Shown: positions 16,330-27,589 of the stretch, piece after piece
How the letters are laid out: each line of letters opens with the position of its first letter
How positions within the stretch are numbered: position 1 is the first letter of the stretch
NCBI RefSeq assembly: GCF_011397635.1
Contig: NC_064775.1
Location: forward strand, 15,017,452 to 15,081,451
Direction: 5' to 3'
Length of the DNA: 64,000 nt
DNA from: Epinephelus fuscoguttatus
Taxonomy: Eukaryota; Chordata; Actinopteri; Perciformes; Serranidae
Translations under genes and position numbers: made by a program
The notes under the pieces: model-generated
The model's database searches: none
Told to the model about the DNA's origin: nothing
What the model saw: only the letters and a program-made list of their open reading frames with translations

Positions 16330-18520
16330 TGAATAAAGTGACTTACTCTTCAGTGTCTTTGGTTGTTTTTTGTGGTGTCTTGTTCTTCTCAGAGTCTCTG
16401 TGTGACACACTGAAGGATTTAAGAAAAGTCAGTGCTGAACAAACATTTATTTGTGGGTTTTGTCTGAAAAGATCTCAGTCAGTCATTATTATATTAACTG
16501 TGAGACACTGGTGTTACAACAAGACAGGTGTTTAAAGTTTATAATTACCAGTTGCGATGTTTTTGAATAAGCAGGCTGGCAATAATGATAGCAACACAAA
16601 CAAAGGACATGACCACGACCAACACAATGATCAAAGTGACATCTGTGAGAAGAGAGGAAAATTAGTAACACTCAACATTCATAAAGCAACTACAGATCAA
16701 ATGGTGATACTGACACGAGACCACATAAAGGTTCACTTAGTGAAATCACCTTTGTCAGACGCAGATTCCTCATTGGATCTTTGGAAGTGTTTCTCACCAT
16801 CAGCAGACGACAGTGTGACCTCAGGAATCATGGTAAACATCTCTATCTGAGGACCAGAGAGCACTCGCACTGCACATCCAACCTGTGTGCTGTTGCCATG
16901 GAGACGAGGTAGCACGGCTGTAGCGGTGACAGTGACTGTAGCGTTGGTGTTGGTGACACTGGTAGAGTTGTAGTGAGGGACAGTCAGTGTTACTGTGGGA
17001 GCAGGTCGACCTGTGGCCGAGCAGGACACAACTGCCTCTTCAGGAGAGTTTGATTCTCTGACATGTAGAACGGGTTCATGCAGCTCTGCACACACCACAC
17101 ATTTAAAAACATCACATCAAGTTTTTACAGGCCAGACTTTAAGGATGATGGAGATGTCTTTAATAACACTGTAAGGTTCTTACCATAGAGTTGGAGGCAG
17201 GTTGAACCAGTGAGAGCTCCGTCAGGGAAAGTGCTGTACACACACCGATAGCATCCTTCATCTTCCTCCGTCACCCTCCTGATAACTATGGAACAGTTCT
17301 GCAGTCCAGCATATTTAAACTCCACATTATCCTGAAAACCATCATTCACTTTCTCACCAAAGTATTTGTTGTAAGATGCAAGATTCTTCACCCCCTCAGG
17401 TAAAACTTTCTGCCATGACACTTGACGAATATCTTTAGGTTGCATCAGCTGACAGTTTAAGCAGGCTTTGTCTCCCACTGCTGCCATCACAGTCTGCTCA
17501 GTCTCTATCACAGCTGCTAGACCTGCAGGGAGGAAATGAACTGACAGTTATGTGGGGAAACAACTGTGTGTCTCTGTAACAGATCTCTGCTGGCTGCTCG
17601 GCATTGTGACTTGTAATTCAATAAGCAACTACGAGTCAGTGATTAAATCTGACAAGCTAGCTTAATGGAAAGCACTCTAATATTAATGCTATTAACTGAA
17701 CAGTGTTATCACGTGTGAATGCAGTTTAACCTGTTCAAAACAAATGGCTTTAAAAGCAACCAATACGTGAAATATTATGTGCAATATTATTTATATTTCC
17801 TACCTTTCTGACAGACCCCCGACACAAAAAGGAGACACAGGACTGCACCGTTAGCCATGTTGTTGCTAAAAGAGCGGTTAAGATTCAAAGCGGCAGGTGA
17901 GGAGGTCGGTTAAACCATTATCTCTGTGCGTGGGTGTCACTATAAAAAATACCATAAGGTAGTCCCTAGAAAATATATATATGCCTTGTAATAATGTTCT
18001 TATTAATTCAGTTGAATATCACATAAACTGTCGACTTGGTAAACGATACTCTTTTGCTCTTATCCGTTGTATAAACAGCGCGTGACGTCTCAATGGTCCC
18101 CTACTGCACCGCGTAGTGGTACGGTCCACTCCAAGTCAGGCGGAGACAGAGATGAGAGTCTCACACATTACTTACGTTTTCTTCTTACACCGTCATTATT
18201 AAGGTCAGAGAACATTCAGCAAGTGTGTACAACTGTAAAAATGTACGCATTTTCTTTTTTGTTAAATATTCTTTCCGGTGAATGTTTAGCCATATAATAT
18301 AATAAAGTAACCTCAGATAATCCTCAAAAATCATGTATATGAAAGAAAAAAAACTTAAAAATGACGCAAGAACAACAAATTGTGGGAAGATAAAAAACAC
18401 CGTTTATTTCAAATAAACAAAAATGAACAAAGACAGCTTCAGGAGAGTTTGATTCCCTGAGATACAGGTACAAAGCTGTTCCTGACAGAATACAACATAC
18501 AAAAGTTCAGAGAGTTAAAC
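16330..18520 (-). repeat. Tandem duplication unit A (CD200-like)
   Basis: This block matches 20880-23130 in the same order: tail exon, membrane exon, C exon, V exon, signal exon, promoter region (CCATTATCTCTGTGCGTG near 17915, again near 22561), then the next copy's 3' flank (CAGCTTCAGGAGAGTTTGAT near 18435, again near 23050). The 1.77-kb transposon at 19100-20865 lies between the two blocks. Confidence 0.8.
16545..17858 (-). CDS. CD200/OX-2-like membrane glycoprotein, copy 1
   Basis: A cell-surface protein with one V-type and one C-type Ig domain and one membrane span, as in CD200, whose mammalian form inhibits myeloid cells through CD200R. Exons in coding order: 17804-17858 (signal peptide, ANGAVLCLLFVSGVC), 17184-17522 (V domain; Cys in LNCQLM and in DEGCYRC), 16750-17085 (C domain; SCSATGRPAP; several N-x-S/T sites) and 16642 down to 16545 (membrane span LIIVLVVVMSFVCVAIIIAS, then KHRNW and TAA). 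Phases agree at all three junctions. The short tail resembles the KRHRN of mammalian CD200. A GTAAT donor overlaps the last codons, so longer tails using exons near 16390 and 16130 are possible. CD200-like identity is by domain layout and motifs; another nectin/B7-like class is less likely. Confidence 0.8.
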
Positions 18521-19090
18521 ACAAAGACTGAAAGATTCAGTTACACTTAGATCATCTGCTTTTCATGGGAAGTGAAAACACAGACAGTAGTTTGACCTGT
18601 GTCCAGGTAGGAATCGGTTTTGTTTTATCAATGCACATTACAGTTTTACAAATCAAGAAATAAAAGAGATAAGATGTATCTGATTCTCTGAGCAAATGGA
18701 TGTTGCACAGGATCTGCAGTGTCACTTAATTGCTGGCATGGTTAGAAAAGAAGGTGACAGCTTTGGGCTGTCACTGGTCTGATTTTTCTCAGGAGTTGTC
18801 CATTGTTCTGTCTGCTTGTTGTCCTTCATGTCTACACGTCTGTGGGCCCTTGAAGTAGAAAGAGACTCAAATAATTACATTATATGGTACATATTTCTAT
18901 AACTATAATTTACTATATAATTGCTATATAATTATATGATTGCAACTATATAATTATACTAAATAGTTAATTATTACAAATATTATTCATCTGAATATGA
19001 GGACTAAAATGCTGACAATGAGTGCACAATAATGACTCCATGTTCAAATATACAAAGAGCATTTAAGTCATTTGTGAAAATAATTGTGTT
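18400..19090 (-). other. 3' flank / probable 3' UTR of CD200-like copy 2
   Basis: Contains AT-rich sequence and, near 18720-18850 on the minus strand, a possible terminal exon reading KDNKQTEQWTTPEKNQTS up to TGA. Its acceptor phase does not fit cleanly with the upstream exon, so I do not call it coding. Confidence 0.35.
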
Positions 19091-19099
19091 AATTAATTG

Positions 19100-20865
19100 G
19101 GTAACGCTTTAGATTACAGCCCGCAATTTACACCGTAACTATTGGGTAGTTATGGTGTAATCTGTTGTACTAACGGTGTACAGGTTTAATACGTACCAAT
19201 ACATATATGTAGGTACAGGGGAACAAGATGTTAAGTTATGGAATAAGGGGCTAACAATTCGTGAATTTACAGAGAATTTATATTATAGGTTTTTTTAACT
19301 CCTGGGGACCTATTCTATTGTAACAGGGTATGTGCGACCTACTGATCAATAATAGCCTATGGAAGTATTGGAGTATTGTTTTCTATCCCTTACGTGTCTA
19401 CTGTTGTTTGTGCTGATACTGTGCATATTGGTATAATTTACTGTGAGTTGTTTGTACTGGTACTGTACATTCTGGTATAATTATTTGCATTAATATTTGT
19501 TTTTTCTTCAGATAAATCTGATAATTGGTGCTCAGTCTCTTTGCTCATTTATTAAGTATAAGGTCCACACAGCTTCTCATTCTACATATACATAGCGGTA
19601 TACTGGTGGCTTTACAGCCTACATTTTATTGATTATCTCTGATCCCCACGGTCAATTTGGTCGTTGCGACAGTGCGAGCAACACCGCTGACGCTAGGTGG
19701 CGCCAAGCTAAAAAAAAAGAATCCTATCTGTTGCCTCTTTAAATAAAGGCTTTAAGTAAGGATGTAATATTTTGTTTTTATATGATACACAATGTACAGT
19801 TAACATTTAATATTACAGCCTGCATACCCTGTACTTACCCTGTAATTTAAAGTAACAAGAGGAAAACTACCACTGCATATAGCCTATCACTTGTTCTGTA
19901 TATACAGAGAACAATGTGAGAGGTTTGTTTTGATTTTACTTGCCTCAAAACATGGAAGAACAAACTAAATTAACTGCACAGTAAGCTGACAGTAAAACAT
20001 ATTAACCATTTATATGTGTTGTGATTCATGCGTTGTGTTTTATCTTGCTATATTTGTATTTATTTCCTGGGATGAAAGGAGAGTGTGCACAGAGCTGGAA
20101 AAGGGTAAGTTTGCATGTTGAGGAGCCGTAATGCCAGGCGAACACAGTTGCCAGGGAGAATACCTGCAACATTTTAATGACTTAAAAATTGTCAACGTGT
20201 TTACACCAAAACACAAGTGAGTCACATCTAGGGTGGGTGAATTCTGTCTGCCGATGGCAAGCGGAGTCATGAAGCCATAAACAAACGTCCAGTAGGCTAA
20301 TGTAGGCTAATGCTGGTGAGGTGAGGGACAGCTGAGACGGTCTTTAGACACCAACAGTATCCATGACAACATACTGTCACCTGGACCTTTGTTCCAAAGT
20401 AAACGCACAGATGTACCCTGTAGTTGTGTAGGCTACCCCCTAAAAATATAAAGGAACAATGTAGATTGCCTGTTTGTTTGTAATTAAGTCATTTTGAAAT
20501 AAAATCACATCTGATTTATTACTTACCGCAGAAATCATCACTCCATCTTCCCCCCAATTTATTGTCATACTGTACCCTGTAATAATAGAATAAGTACCCT
20601 ATGTTCTCTCTAAATTCCCCCCAAACTTCCATATTATTGATCAGTAGATCGCACATACCCTGTTATAATAGAAGAGGTACCCAGTAGTTAAAAATACCTA
20701 TTGTATAAGTTCTCTGTAAATTCACGAATTGTGAAATTATTCCATAACTTAACATCTTGTTCCCCTGTACCTACATATATGTATTGGTACGTACTACACT
20801 GGTATACCATTAGTACAACAGGCTACACTGTAACTAAATTGCGGGCTGTAATCTAAAGCGTTACC
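19100..20865. mobile_element. Long-TIR non-autonomous DNA transposon with 8-bp target duplication
   Basis: Terminal inverted repeats of about 250 bp start GGTAACGCTTTAGATTACAG at the left, with the complement at 20846-20865. The repeats stay readable to about 19345 and 20620 (GATCAATAAT...). The flanking duplication ATTAATTG is exact (19092-19099 and 20866-20873). The 1.26-kb centre has no transposase frame. An 8-bp duplication fits hAT-like or P-like groups; the superfamily is not settled. Confidence 0.85.
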
Positions 20866-21092
20866 ATTAATTGCAACGGTAGGAAAGTGTCTTACTCTTT
20901 GATATCTTGGATGCTTGTTTGGTACGCCTTGTTCTCCTCACAGTTTTTGTGTCACAGCCTGAAGGATTTAAGAAAAGTCAGTGCTGAACAAACATTTATT
21001 TGTGGGTTTTGTTTGAAAAGATCAAAATCAATCATTATTCTATTAAATGTGAGACACTGGTGTTACAACAAGACAGGTGTTGAGTTAAAAGT

Positions 21093-22476
21093 CTAAAAAT
21101 ACCCGTTCTTATGTTTTCGTTTAAGCAAGGTGATGACTGCAGCAGCAACACAAACACAGGACATGACCACAACCAACACAGTGATCAAAATGAAGTCTAC
21201 AAAAAGAGGAAAGTTAGTAAACATTCATAAAGCAACTACAGATGAAATGGTGAGACTGACATGAGACCACATAAAGGTTCACTTACTGACGCCGAGGTGT
21301 TTCTCACCATCAGCAGACGACAGTGTGACCTCAGGAATCATGGTAAACACCTCTATCTGAGGACCAGAGAGCACTCGCACTGCACATCCAACCTGTGTGC
21401 TGTTGCCATGGAGACGAGGCAGCACGGCTGTAGCGGTGACAGTGACTGTAGCGTTGGTGTTGGTGACACTGGTAGAGTTGTAGTGAGGGACAGTCAGTGT
21501 TACTGTGGGAGCAGGTCGACCTGTGGCCGAGCAGGACACAACTGCCTCTTCAGGAGAGTTTGATTCTCTGACATGTAGAACGGGTTCATGCAGCTCTGCA
21601 CACACCACACATTTAAAAACATCACATGAATGAAGTCGTTACAAAGACATCAGCTTCTGACATTATACTTTTTGTCATGTTGAAGTGTGATGAGGAAAGG
21701 ATTAACTTTTTATTTTCCTGGAAAGATGTTTTTATAATCACAACTTAGAGGATGAACATGTCCCTAATATAACACTGTAAGGTTCTTACCATAGAGTTGG
21801 AGGCATGTTCTAGCTATGAAAGCTCCATCAGGGAAGGTGCTATACAGGCACTGATAGCATCCTTCATCTTCCTCCGTCACCCTCCTGATAACTATGGAAC
21901 AGTTCTGCAGTCCAGCATCTTTAAACTCCACCTTATCCCGAAAACCATCATTCACTTTCTGACCAATGTATTTGTTGTAAGATGCAAGATTCTGCTCCCC
22001 CTCAGGTAAAACTTTCTGCCATGACACTTGACGAACATCTTTAGGTTGCATCAGCTGACAGTTTAAAAGAGCCTCTTCTCCCACTGCTGCCATCACAGTC
22101 TGCTGAGTCTCTATCACAGCTGCTAGACCTGCAGGGCGGAAATGAACTGACAGTTATGAGGGGAAACAACTGTGTGTCTCTGTAACAGATCTCTGCTGGC
22201 TGCTCAGCATTGTGACTTGTAATTCAATAAGCAATTACAAGTCAGTGATTAAACCTGACAAGCTAGCTAAATAGAAAGCACTCTAATATTAATGCTATTA
22301 ACTGAACAGTGTTATCACGTGTGAATGCAGTTTAACCTATTCAAAACAAATAGACTTCAAACCAACCAATACGTGAAATATTATGTGTAATATTATGTAA
22401 TATTATTTATATTTATCCTACCTTTCTGACAGAACCCCGACACAAAAAGGAGACACAGGACTGCACCGTTAGCCAT
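21093..22476 (-). CDS. CD200/OX-2-like membrane glycoprotein, copy 2
   Basis: A tandem paralogue of the gene at 16545-17858, with the same four-exon core: 22422-22476 (signal peptide), 21790-22128 (V domain, DEGCYQC), 21287-21595 (C domain, SCSATGRPAP) and 21196 down to 21093 (membrane span LITVLVVVMSCVCVAAAVIT, then KRKHKN and TAG). The C exon ends 27 bases earlier than in copy 1, so the stalk is shorter by nine residues with the phase kept. The V domain differs from copy 1 at about 18 residues, while the C domain has one clear replacement before the shortened stalk (Met to Val after QIE). A donor-like GGGTATTT overlaps the last codons and a tail exon near 20950 may be used. The probable role is an immune-regulatory ligand at the cell surface, inferred from the family. 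Confidence 0.8.
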
Positions 22477-22975
22477 GTTGTTGCTAAGCTTGCTTTGCTT
22501 AGATCATAGACTGTATAAAATGAAGCTTAAATCCAAAAAGCTGCAGGTGAGCAGGTTAAACCATTATCTCTGTGCGTGGTGGTTTCACTATAAAAATTAC
22601 GATGCAAAGGTGATCTCTGGAGTACGTAAACGCCTGTAAGTATTTCACTTATCGTTTAATGAAATGTCGAATAAAGTAGTGACTTTGCCAATGATGCTAT
22701 TTTGCTCTGAAACCCTGTATTAACAGCGTGTGACGTCTCCCTTCTGGAACAGTGGAACAGTCCAGTCCAAGTCAGTTAAAGAGGCACTCACATACTTTCG
22801 TTTACACCGTTATTATCAACGTCAAAGAAAACTTACTAAGTGTGTAGAGATGTTAAATTATATCTTGTTAGATCTTGTTAAACCGTATAATACAATAAAG
22901 TAATTGCAGATAATCATTAAAAATCCTGTATATGAAAAAAAAACCCTAAAAAATAACGAAAGCACAACAAAATGT

Positions 22976-23133
22976 TTGCTGCAAATTGCGGGAAGAATAA
23001 AACAAACGTTTATTTCAAATACACAAAAATGAACAAAGACAAAACAAAGACAGCTTCAGGAGAGTTTGATTCTCTGAGAAACAGATACAAATGTTCCTGA
23101 CGATATGCAATAGTTCAGAGAGTTAAACACAAA
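22976..23133 (-). pseudogene. 3'-flank remnant of a third CD200-like copy
   Basis: This stretch (AATAAAACAAACGTTTATTTC onward, CAGCTTCAGGAGAGTTTGAT, GTTCAGAGAGTTAAACACAAAG) matches 18380-18530, which lies downstream of copy 2. It therefore represents the 3' flank of a further upstream copy whose body is missing. The Harbinger-like element at 23134 begins exactly where the match ends. Confidence 0.6.
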
Positions 23134-24214
23134 GGGCTCTAGTTTCGCAGACCGGGCGCAGCGCACCTGCGCTTCGCCAACTGGGTGTGGCCAGGCGGAT
23201 TTTGTAAGTTTGGCGCACCGTGCACGCTGGCGCAGCTACTCCTCTTTCCCACCTCTGTCCCTCCTACCGGCACAAGTCGGAAAGAGGGAGGAGAGAAGGC
23301 GTGGAGTGGGTTTTTACACACATCACACCAATCAAATGAGCCCCTCTCCTCGCCCTTAAATGCGCCGCGCGAAGGTGTAATGAGAGTTTACTCAATTTGC
23401 CATGGCAGAAGAGAGCAGCAGCGTCAGATGGCCAAACGTCTCCCAGGAGGAAGCTTTTGTTTTGGTCCAGGAGGTCGAAGCTCGCAGTGTCCAAATATAC
23501 GGAACTGCGAGCAGACCTCCACGGGCTGATGATGCAAAGGTAGCCTGGGAGGAGGTCACCACAATTGTAAATCAATGTTGCGTTTCTCTCGTGTGCGTGC
23601 ACGCTCTCTCTTTCTCTCTCGCAGTCTCACTCTGTTTCTTTTCTTTTGACTTTCTAAGATGACAGATGCTGAATATATACTCCCTATCTGATGCTGTGGC
23701 TGTTTGTGGTTGGCTGAGAGGGACGTGAACTCATTAGTTTGCAGCTGTGTTAATCAAATCAGGTTGGGTTTCCATTACGCGTGCCAAACGTGCCAATCCC
23801 CTTTGATCTGACATCAGATGTGACGGGACAGTCGGTATAGAGATACATTTATGTGCTGATTGCAGATAGTTGCATTGAATAGTGGTTTTGTGGCTATTTA
23901 TTTTATTGTTAATGTGCCTGATATTCTGGAAACCTGCCTGTGAGGTTTTGGTGACGTGTGTGCACTGTCCCACGGTCAGCCAAACTTCGGCTTACACCGC
24001 CTGCGCTCCACCTGCGCTGACAGTAGACATGGTTTCAGATGGCGAGCTTTTAGCGCACCTTTGGCGAAGCCTTTTGGCACGAAACTGTCACTGCGCAAAG
24101 CTGGATCTGTCGACACCTCCCCCTGCTGCGTCGCCACACCCATCTCAGCGCACCTCGGTCTGCCAAACTACCAAACTTCGCGCGCCTCGGGTTGCGCTGC
24201 TCGAAACTAGCTCT
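23134..24214 (+). mobile_element. Harbinger-like element with a Myb/SANT-like exon
   Basis: Imperfect inverted ends share CTAGTTTCG and GCAGCGC-type words (GGGCTCTAGTTTCGCAG at the left; complement near 24195-24214). Inside, a frame from 23402 reads MAEESSSVRWPNVSQEEAFV and then LVQEVEARSVQIYG...WEEVTTIVNQ. This is the Myb/SANT-like DNA-binding domain fold that accompanies Harbinger transposases. No transposase frame is present, so the element is internally deleted. The target duplication is not clear. The GC-rich body contrasts with the flanks. Confidence 0.65.
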
Positions 24215-25480
24215 GCGCGGGGTTCACCACCCAATTCCCTTTAAATTCAAGGACACAACACAGCATAGTTCCTGACACGGATCTAGTTTAATTACAAAAC
24301 TGCGGATTTTTATTTTGAGAAGTAGCAGGCTTCGGACAACTATTAAACAGAGCCTATTCTGGCACAAAAATATATAAATTCAGGCAATTTCACGTCTTTT
24401 TTGTCTACTTAGAAAAATTGTTACGGCCTTGATTTTACCCTGTCAAACTTTCAAGGACCCGTGGGAACCCTGGTTTAGTGATATCTGGACTGCACTCACA
24501 ATGCTGGAACATATTATGACTGAGAGAGAAGACTCAACGTGACTCCGCTGTGGCTTCGAAACAAAGGAGCAAAGGAGTTACATACTTCCAGGAATTCTGG
24601 GAAATAAAGGCAAACCAAACATTGTAGCATGTGGAACAAACTATTTAATATAAATTACAAAGGTTTGGCACAAAGTTGGTTCACAATTTACAAGGAATAT
24701 TACAGAATAAATACAGATGAAATTGACATGCTTTGATCCTACACTATCCAGTGTACAAAGTGGAGCTCATTCAAGTGTTGAGACAGATAAGAGTATACAC
24801 AAGGCAGAGGATGAGGCCCAGAAAGGAGTGGATGTTTGGGAAAAACTATGTTGATGCTGAGCCTGCTGTGGTTCTTTTACGTCCGTTTAAAAGACACAAC
24901 AGTCCCTTATCTCAGTGTCTCAGTCTCACCCGAACCACAAACCCTTCCTGAAACACAGGACGGTCCTCCCGCTGCTGAGAGTCGCACATCTAGCTCGTAT
25001 GTGGAGACAGCGGCTTGTTGCTCAGGTCTGTAACATGTTTCCCTGGAGAGAGAGAATTTAACTAAGTGAGATGGATCACAATCAGTAATCGGTCTATATG
25101 ACATATTTACATCATGTGGTAATGACCTCTTTGAAAATGACCACCATGACTGAAACAAGCAGCACTGTCAATTTATGAATAATCTACAAAGTGTTGGTGT
25201 CCCCTGGGTGCAACAGTGTGTGGTAAATACTTAATTGGTGTAGTTGGCTGTGTGACTAAAAAGCCAGCCGTATAGTCACCAGTTTGCAGTTTTGCTAATT
25301 GCGATAAAAAGTAAAATAAATAAAATATCTCCAATATAATCAGATGTTTCAAGCCATTCTGTATAACAGTATAATGAATGAATCACTACTGGCTGTAAAA
25401 CAGCTGATTACTTAAGCATCCCTGTATGTTTATGGCATGGTACAGTGCAGTACCTGTGTACAGCTGCCTCTCTCCTCTGC
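24215..25480 (-). other. smim11 3' flank, no separate gene seen
   Basis: Short frames near 24733-25033 lack splice support and family similarity. The region probably includes the smim11 3' UTR, whose end I could not fix. Confidence 0.4.
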
Positions 25481-26592
25481 TCAGTCCTCCTTCTTGTTGT
25501 CTATGAGCTCCTGCGTCTGCTGGGCGAGCCTCCTCTTCTCAGCCTGCTGCTTCTTCAGGGCCTCATCAGCTTTCTTACTCTGGTAGATCTTCACCCCGGC
25601 GAACGCCAAACACAGCAGCATTGTCTTCAGGGCTAGGATGTACAGGAGGATGGGGACGTTATCCAAAACCTGCGGATAGGCAGAGTTTATTTTTGAGGAA
25701 TGCTATGCATTTTTCTGCTTCCAGACAAATCATAGAGAGCAAAGCACATTTCTTCCAAACATAAGAATTTTACCAATGTTTGCAGAAAAAAAGAGCTACT
25801 TTATATCCATAGGAAATGAAAGAAGAAAAAGACAGCTCTGGAACATTCAGGCATCCTGAAGCGGTTTCTCCCCCCGCCCCCTTTCCTCTTATCCACCAGT
25901 GGCCTCAGCTGTTCAAGCAGGAGGTGGGAGTTAATTTGGTCACAGTGAGAGGAGGAGATGTGTGAAAGAGAGAAGCAGCTGCAAGCCATGTGCATTCTGG
26001 GATTGCAGTGGTACAGTTTTTGTCGCCCAGACCTCGTTCAAAAAAGTGACAATTTTTAAATTGCAACATATACTGACCGAAGTTGGTAACGCATGATAAA
26101 TTTCACGATTTGCTCCTAATCATTACAGTACAGAGACTAATTCGGCATACACACAAGCCATCAATACGAACACGTTTAATTTATTTTTTTTACCTTTTAT
26201 AACTGCATCATCCGTTAATGTCAATTTAATCATAAGGTTAATCTTGACGTATTTCCAAGCGGACTGTCGCAAAGGTTTCCCATTTATATTTGCCTAAAAT
26301 TCACGACTACTCTAACAACAGAGCCAAATTACGGGACAGAGAGACAGCATGAAAGGCATCCACAAAAACTTCTATTTTATTATATAACCAATTTGTGACA
26401 GTTGTGGCAGATAACGCGAGACACACAAACTCACTCAGCTGTAGCAACGTTAGCATTATGCTAGTGACAGTTGAGACAACCTAAGCGTTATTAGAGAACC
26501 ACATGCGAAACAGCTTTTACACTAATAACAAATCATGCATAATGTATCTATAAAATGATAAATTAGAGTTTATTTACCTTCCAGTTAATCAT
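25481..26592 (-). CDS. smim11: Small integral membrane protein 11
   Basis: Two coding exons: 26578-26592 (ATG, five codons MINWK, then GTAA) and 25481-25669 (after CCGCAG), giving 67 residues. The protein starts MINWKVLDNVPILLYILALK, has a membrane helix (ILLYILALKTMLLCLAFAGV) and a charged tail (KKADEALKKQQAEKRRLAQQ) ending KED and TGA. Human SMIM11 starts MNWKVLEHVPLLLYILAAK, a close match with the same exon break after the Lys codon. It is a single-pass membrane protein of unknown biochemical role. The tail is slightly longer than the human one. The intron of about 0.9 kb contains no other exon I can see. Confidence 0.93.
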
Positions 26593-26664
26593 TGTGGCGC
26601 CTGTAGTATAGAAGTTTCTCCTTCACTTTGACAGCTAGAGAGGTTTTAATGCTTTCTGAAGAAG

Positions 26665-26689
26665 GCGGGGCTTGCAGTGACCGGCCAAT
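26665..26689 (-). promoter_or_regulatory. smim11 upstream GC box and CCAAT motif
   Basis: GGCGGGGC (near 26664-26671) and CCAAT (26685-26689) lie within 100 bases upstream of the smim11 start codon, a usual position for a TATA-less housekeeping promoter. Motif evidence only. Confidence 0.4.
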
Positions 26690-26699
26690 TGAAATGCAG

Positions 26700-27256
26700 G
26701 CTCTGTTGAACGTAAGTAGTGCTGCGTTCATGTAACGGATGGACTCAAATATTTTAGTTTAGGAACTTCAAGTGATGATCCACCTTTGTGGCATTAACAT
26801 ATATATATGGAGTTCGCGGTGATAGATATGAATTTAAGTATGAAAAATTTCTTGAACTGTATTGTTATTATTGTAAAACTAGTTTTCAATGTTTCTTAGT
26901 TAATTGTATTGTGTATTTTTGCTATAATATTTGCATTCCCATTACACATGAAGGCATCATTTCTCTTGAAGAACTCGTATGTTGTTGAAAGTTCGAGACG
27001 CGGATGGAAGATGCTGTGATTAGCACTCGTTAAAAGGTTGTTTTAAATACTGGAGCTTTGGATCCTTTTGGCTCATACTCACCGCGATGCACGTCCTCGA
27101 CTCACATACTCGGACACTGCATATCATTTCCGTCTTGGACTGACTGCGTACACTTTGGTAAAAGAGATAACAGAGTACGAACCTCTCAAGGTGAAGAAGA
27201 TGGCGCTCCCGGCCCACACGGCGCGATGTATATTCAAATTCTTGATTACACAATAC

Positions 27257-27290
<34 letters not shown>

Positions 27291-27369
27291 CAACAATACA
27301 TATATAACTAGTCTTTATCCGTCCTTTACCATGGTTAAATTCAAAGTCGAAACGAGGTAGGCATGCGTA
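26700..27369. other. Intergenic with a TAA microsatellite
   Basis: No exon recognised. A (TAA)n tract spans about 27257-27286. A frame through it translates as poly-Asn/Ile and is an artefact of the repeat. Confidence 0.5.
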
Positions 27370-27451
27370 GTCACGGTGGCCGAGAGGTTAAGGCGTTGGA
27401 CTCGAAATCCAATGGGGTTTCCCCGCACAGGTTCGAATCCTGTTCGTGACG
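27370..27451 (+). tRNA. tRNA-Ser (CGA)
   Basis: An 82-nt sequence folds as a type II (long variable arm) tRNA. Acceptor stem GTCACGG pairs with TCGTGAC. The A-box-like GTGGCCGAGAGGTTAAGGC, the anticodon arm TTGGA-CTCGAAA-TCCAA with anticodon CGA at 27403-27405, a variable arm TGGGGTTTCCCCGC and the B box GGTTCGAATCC are all present. No intron. A TTTT stretch shortly after the gene fits RNA polymerase III termination. It reads UCG serine codons. It looks intact and not SINE-derived. Confidence 0.95.
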
Positions 27452-27589
27452 AATTTTCGTTTGTTTTTACATTGAACATTTTATTACTTTGATGGACAGA
27501 TGATGAGACAACAGGCACACAGAACGCCCCACCACGAGTTTTAAATAGCAGCAAGACACTCAGCCTATATAGATGTTTAGCCTCATCCT

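Noticed and set aside
24733-25158. Overlapping short frames considered as a small gene upstream of smim11
   Set aside because: No consistent frame, splice signal or similarity. Position fits the smim11 3' flank.
27058-27360. Frames with poly-Asn and poly-Tyr runs
   Set aside because: They come from the (TAA)n microsatellite.
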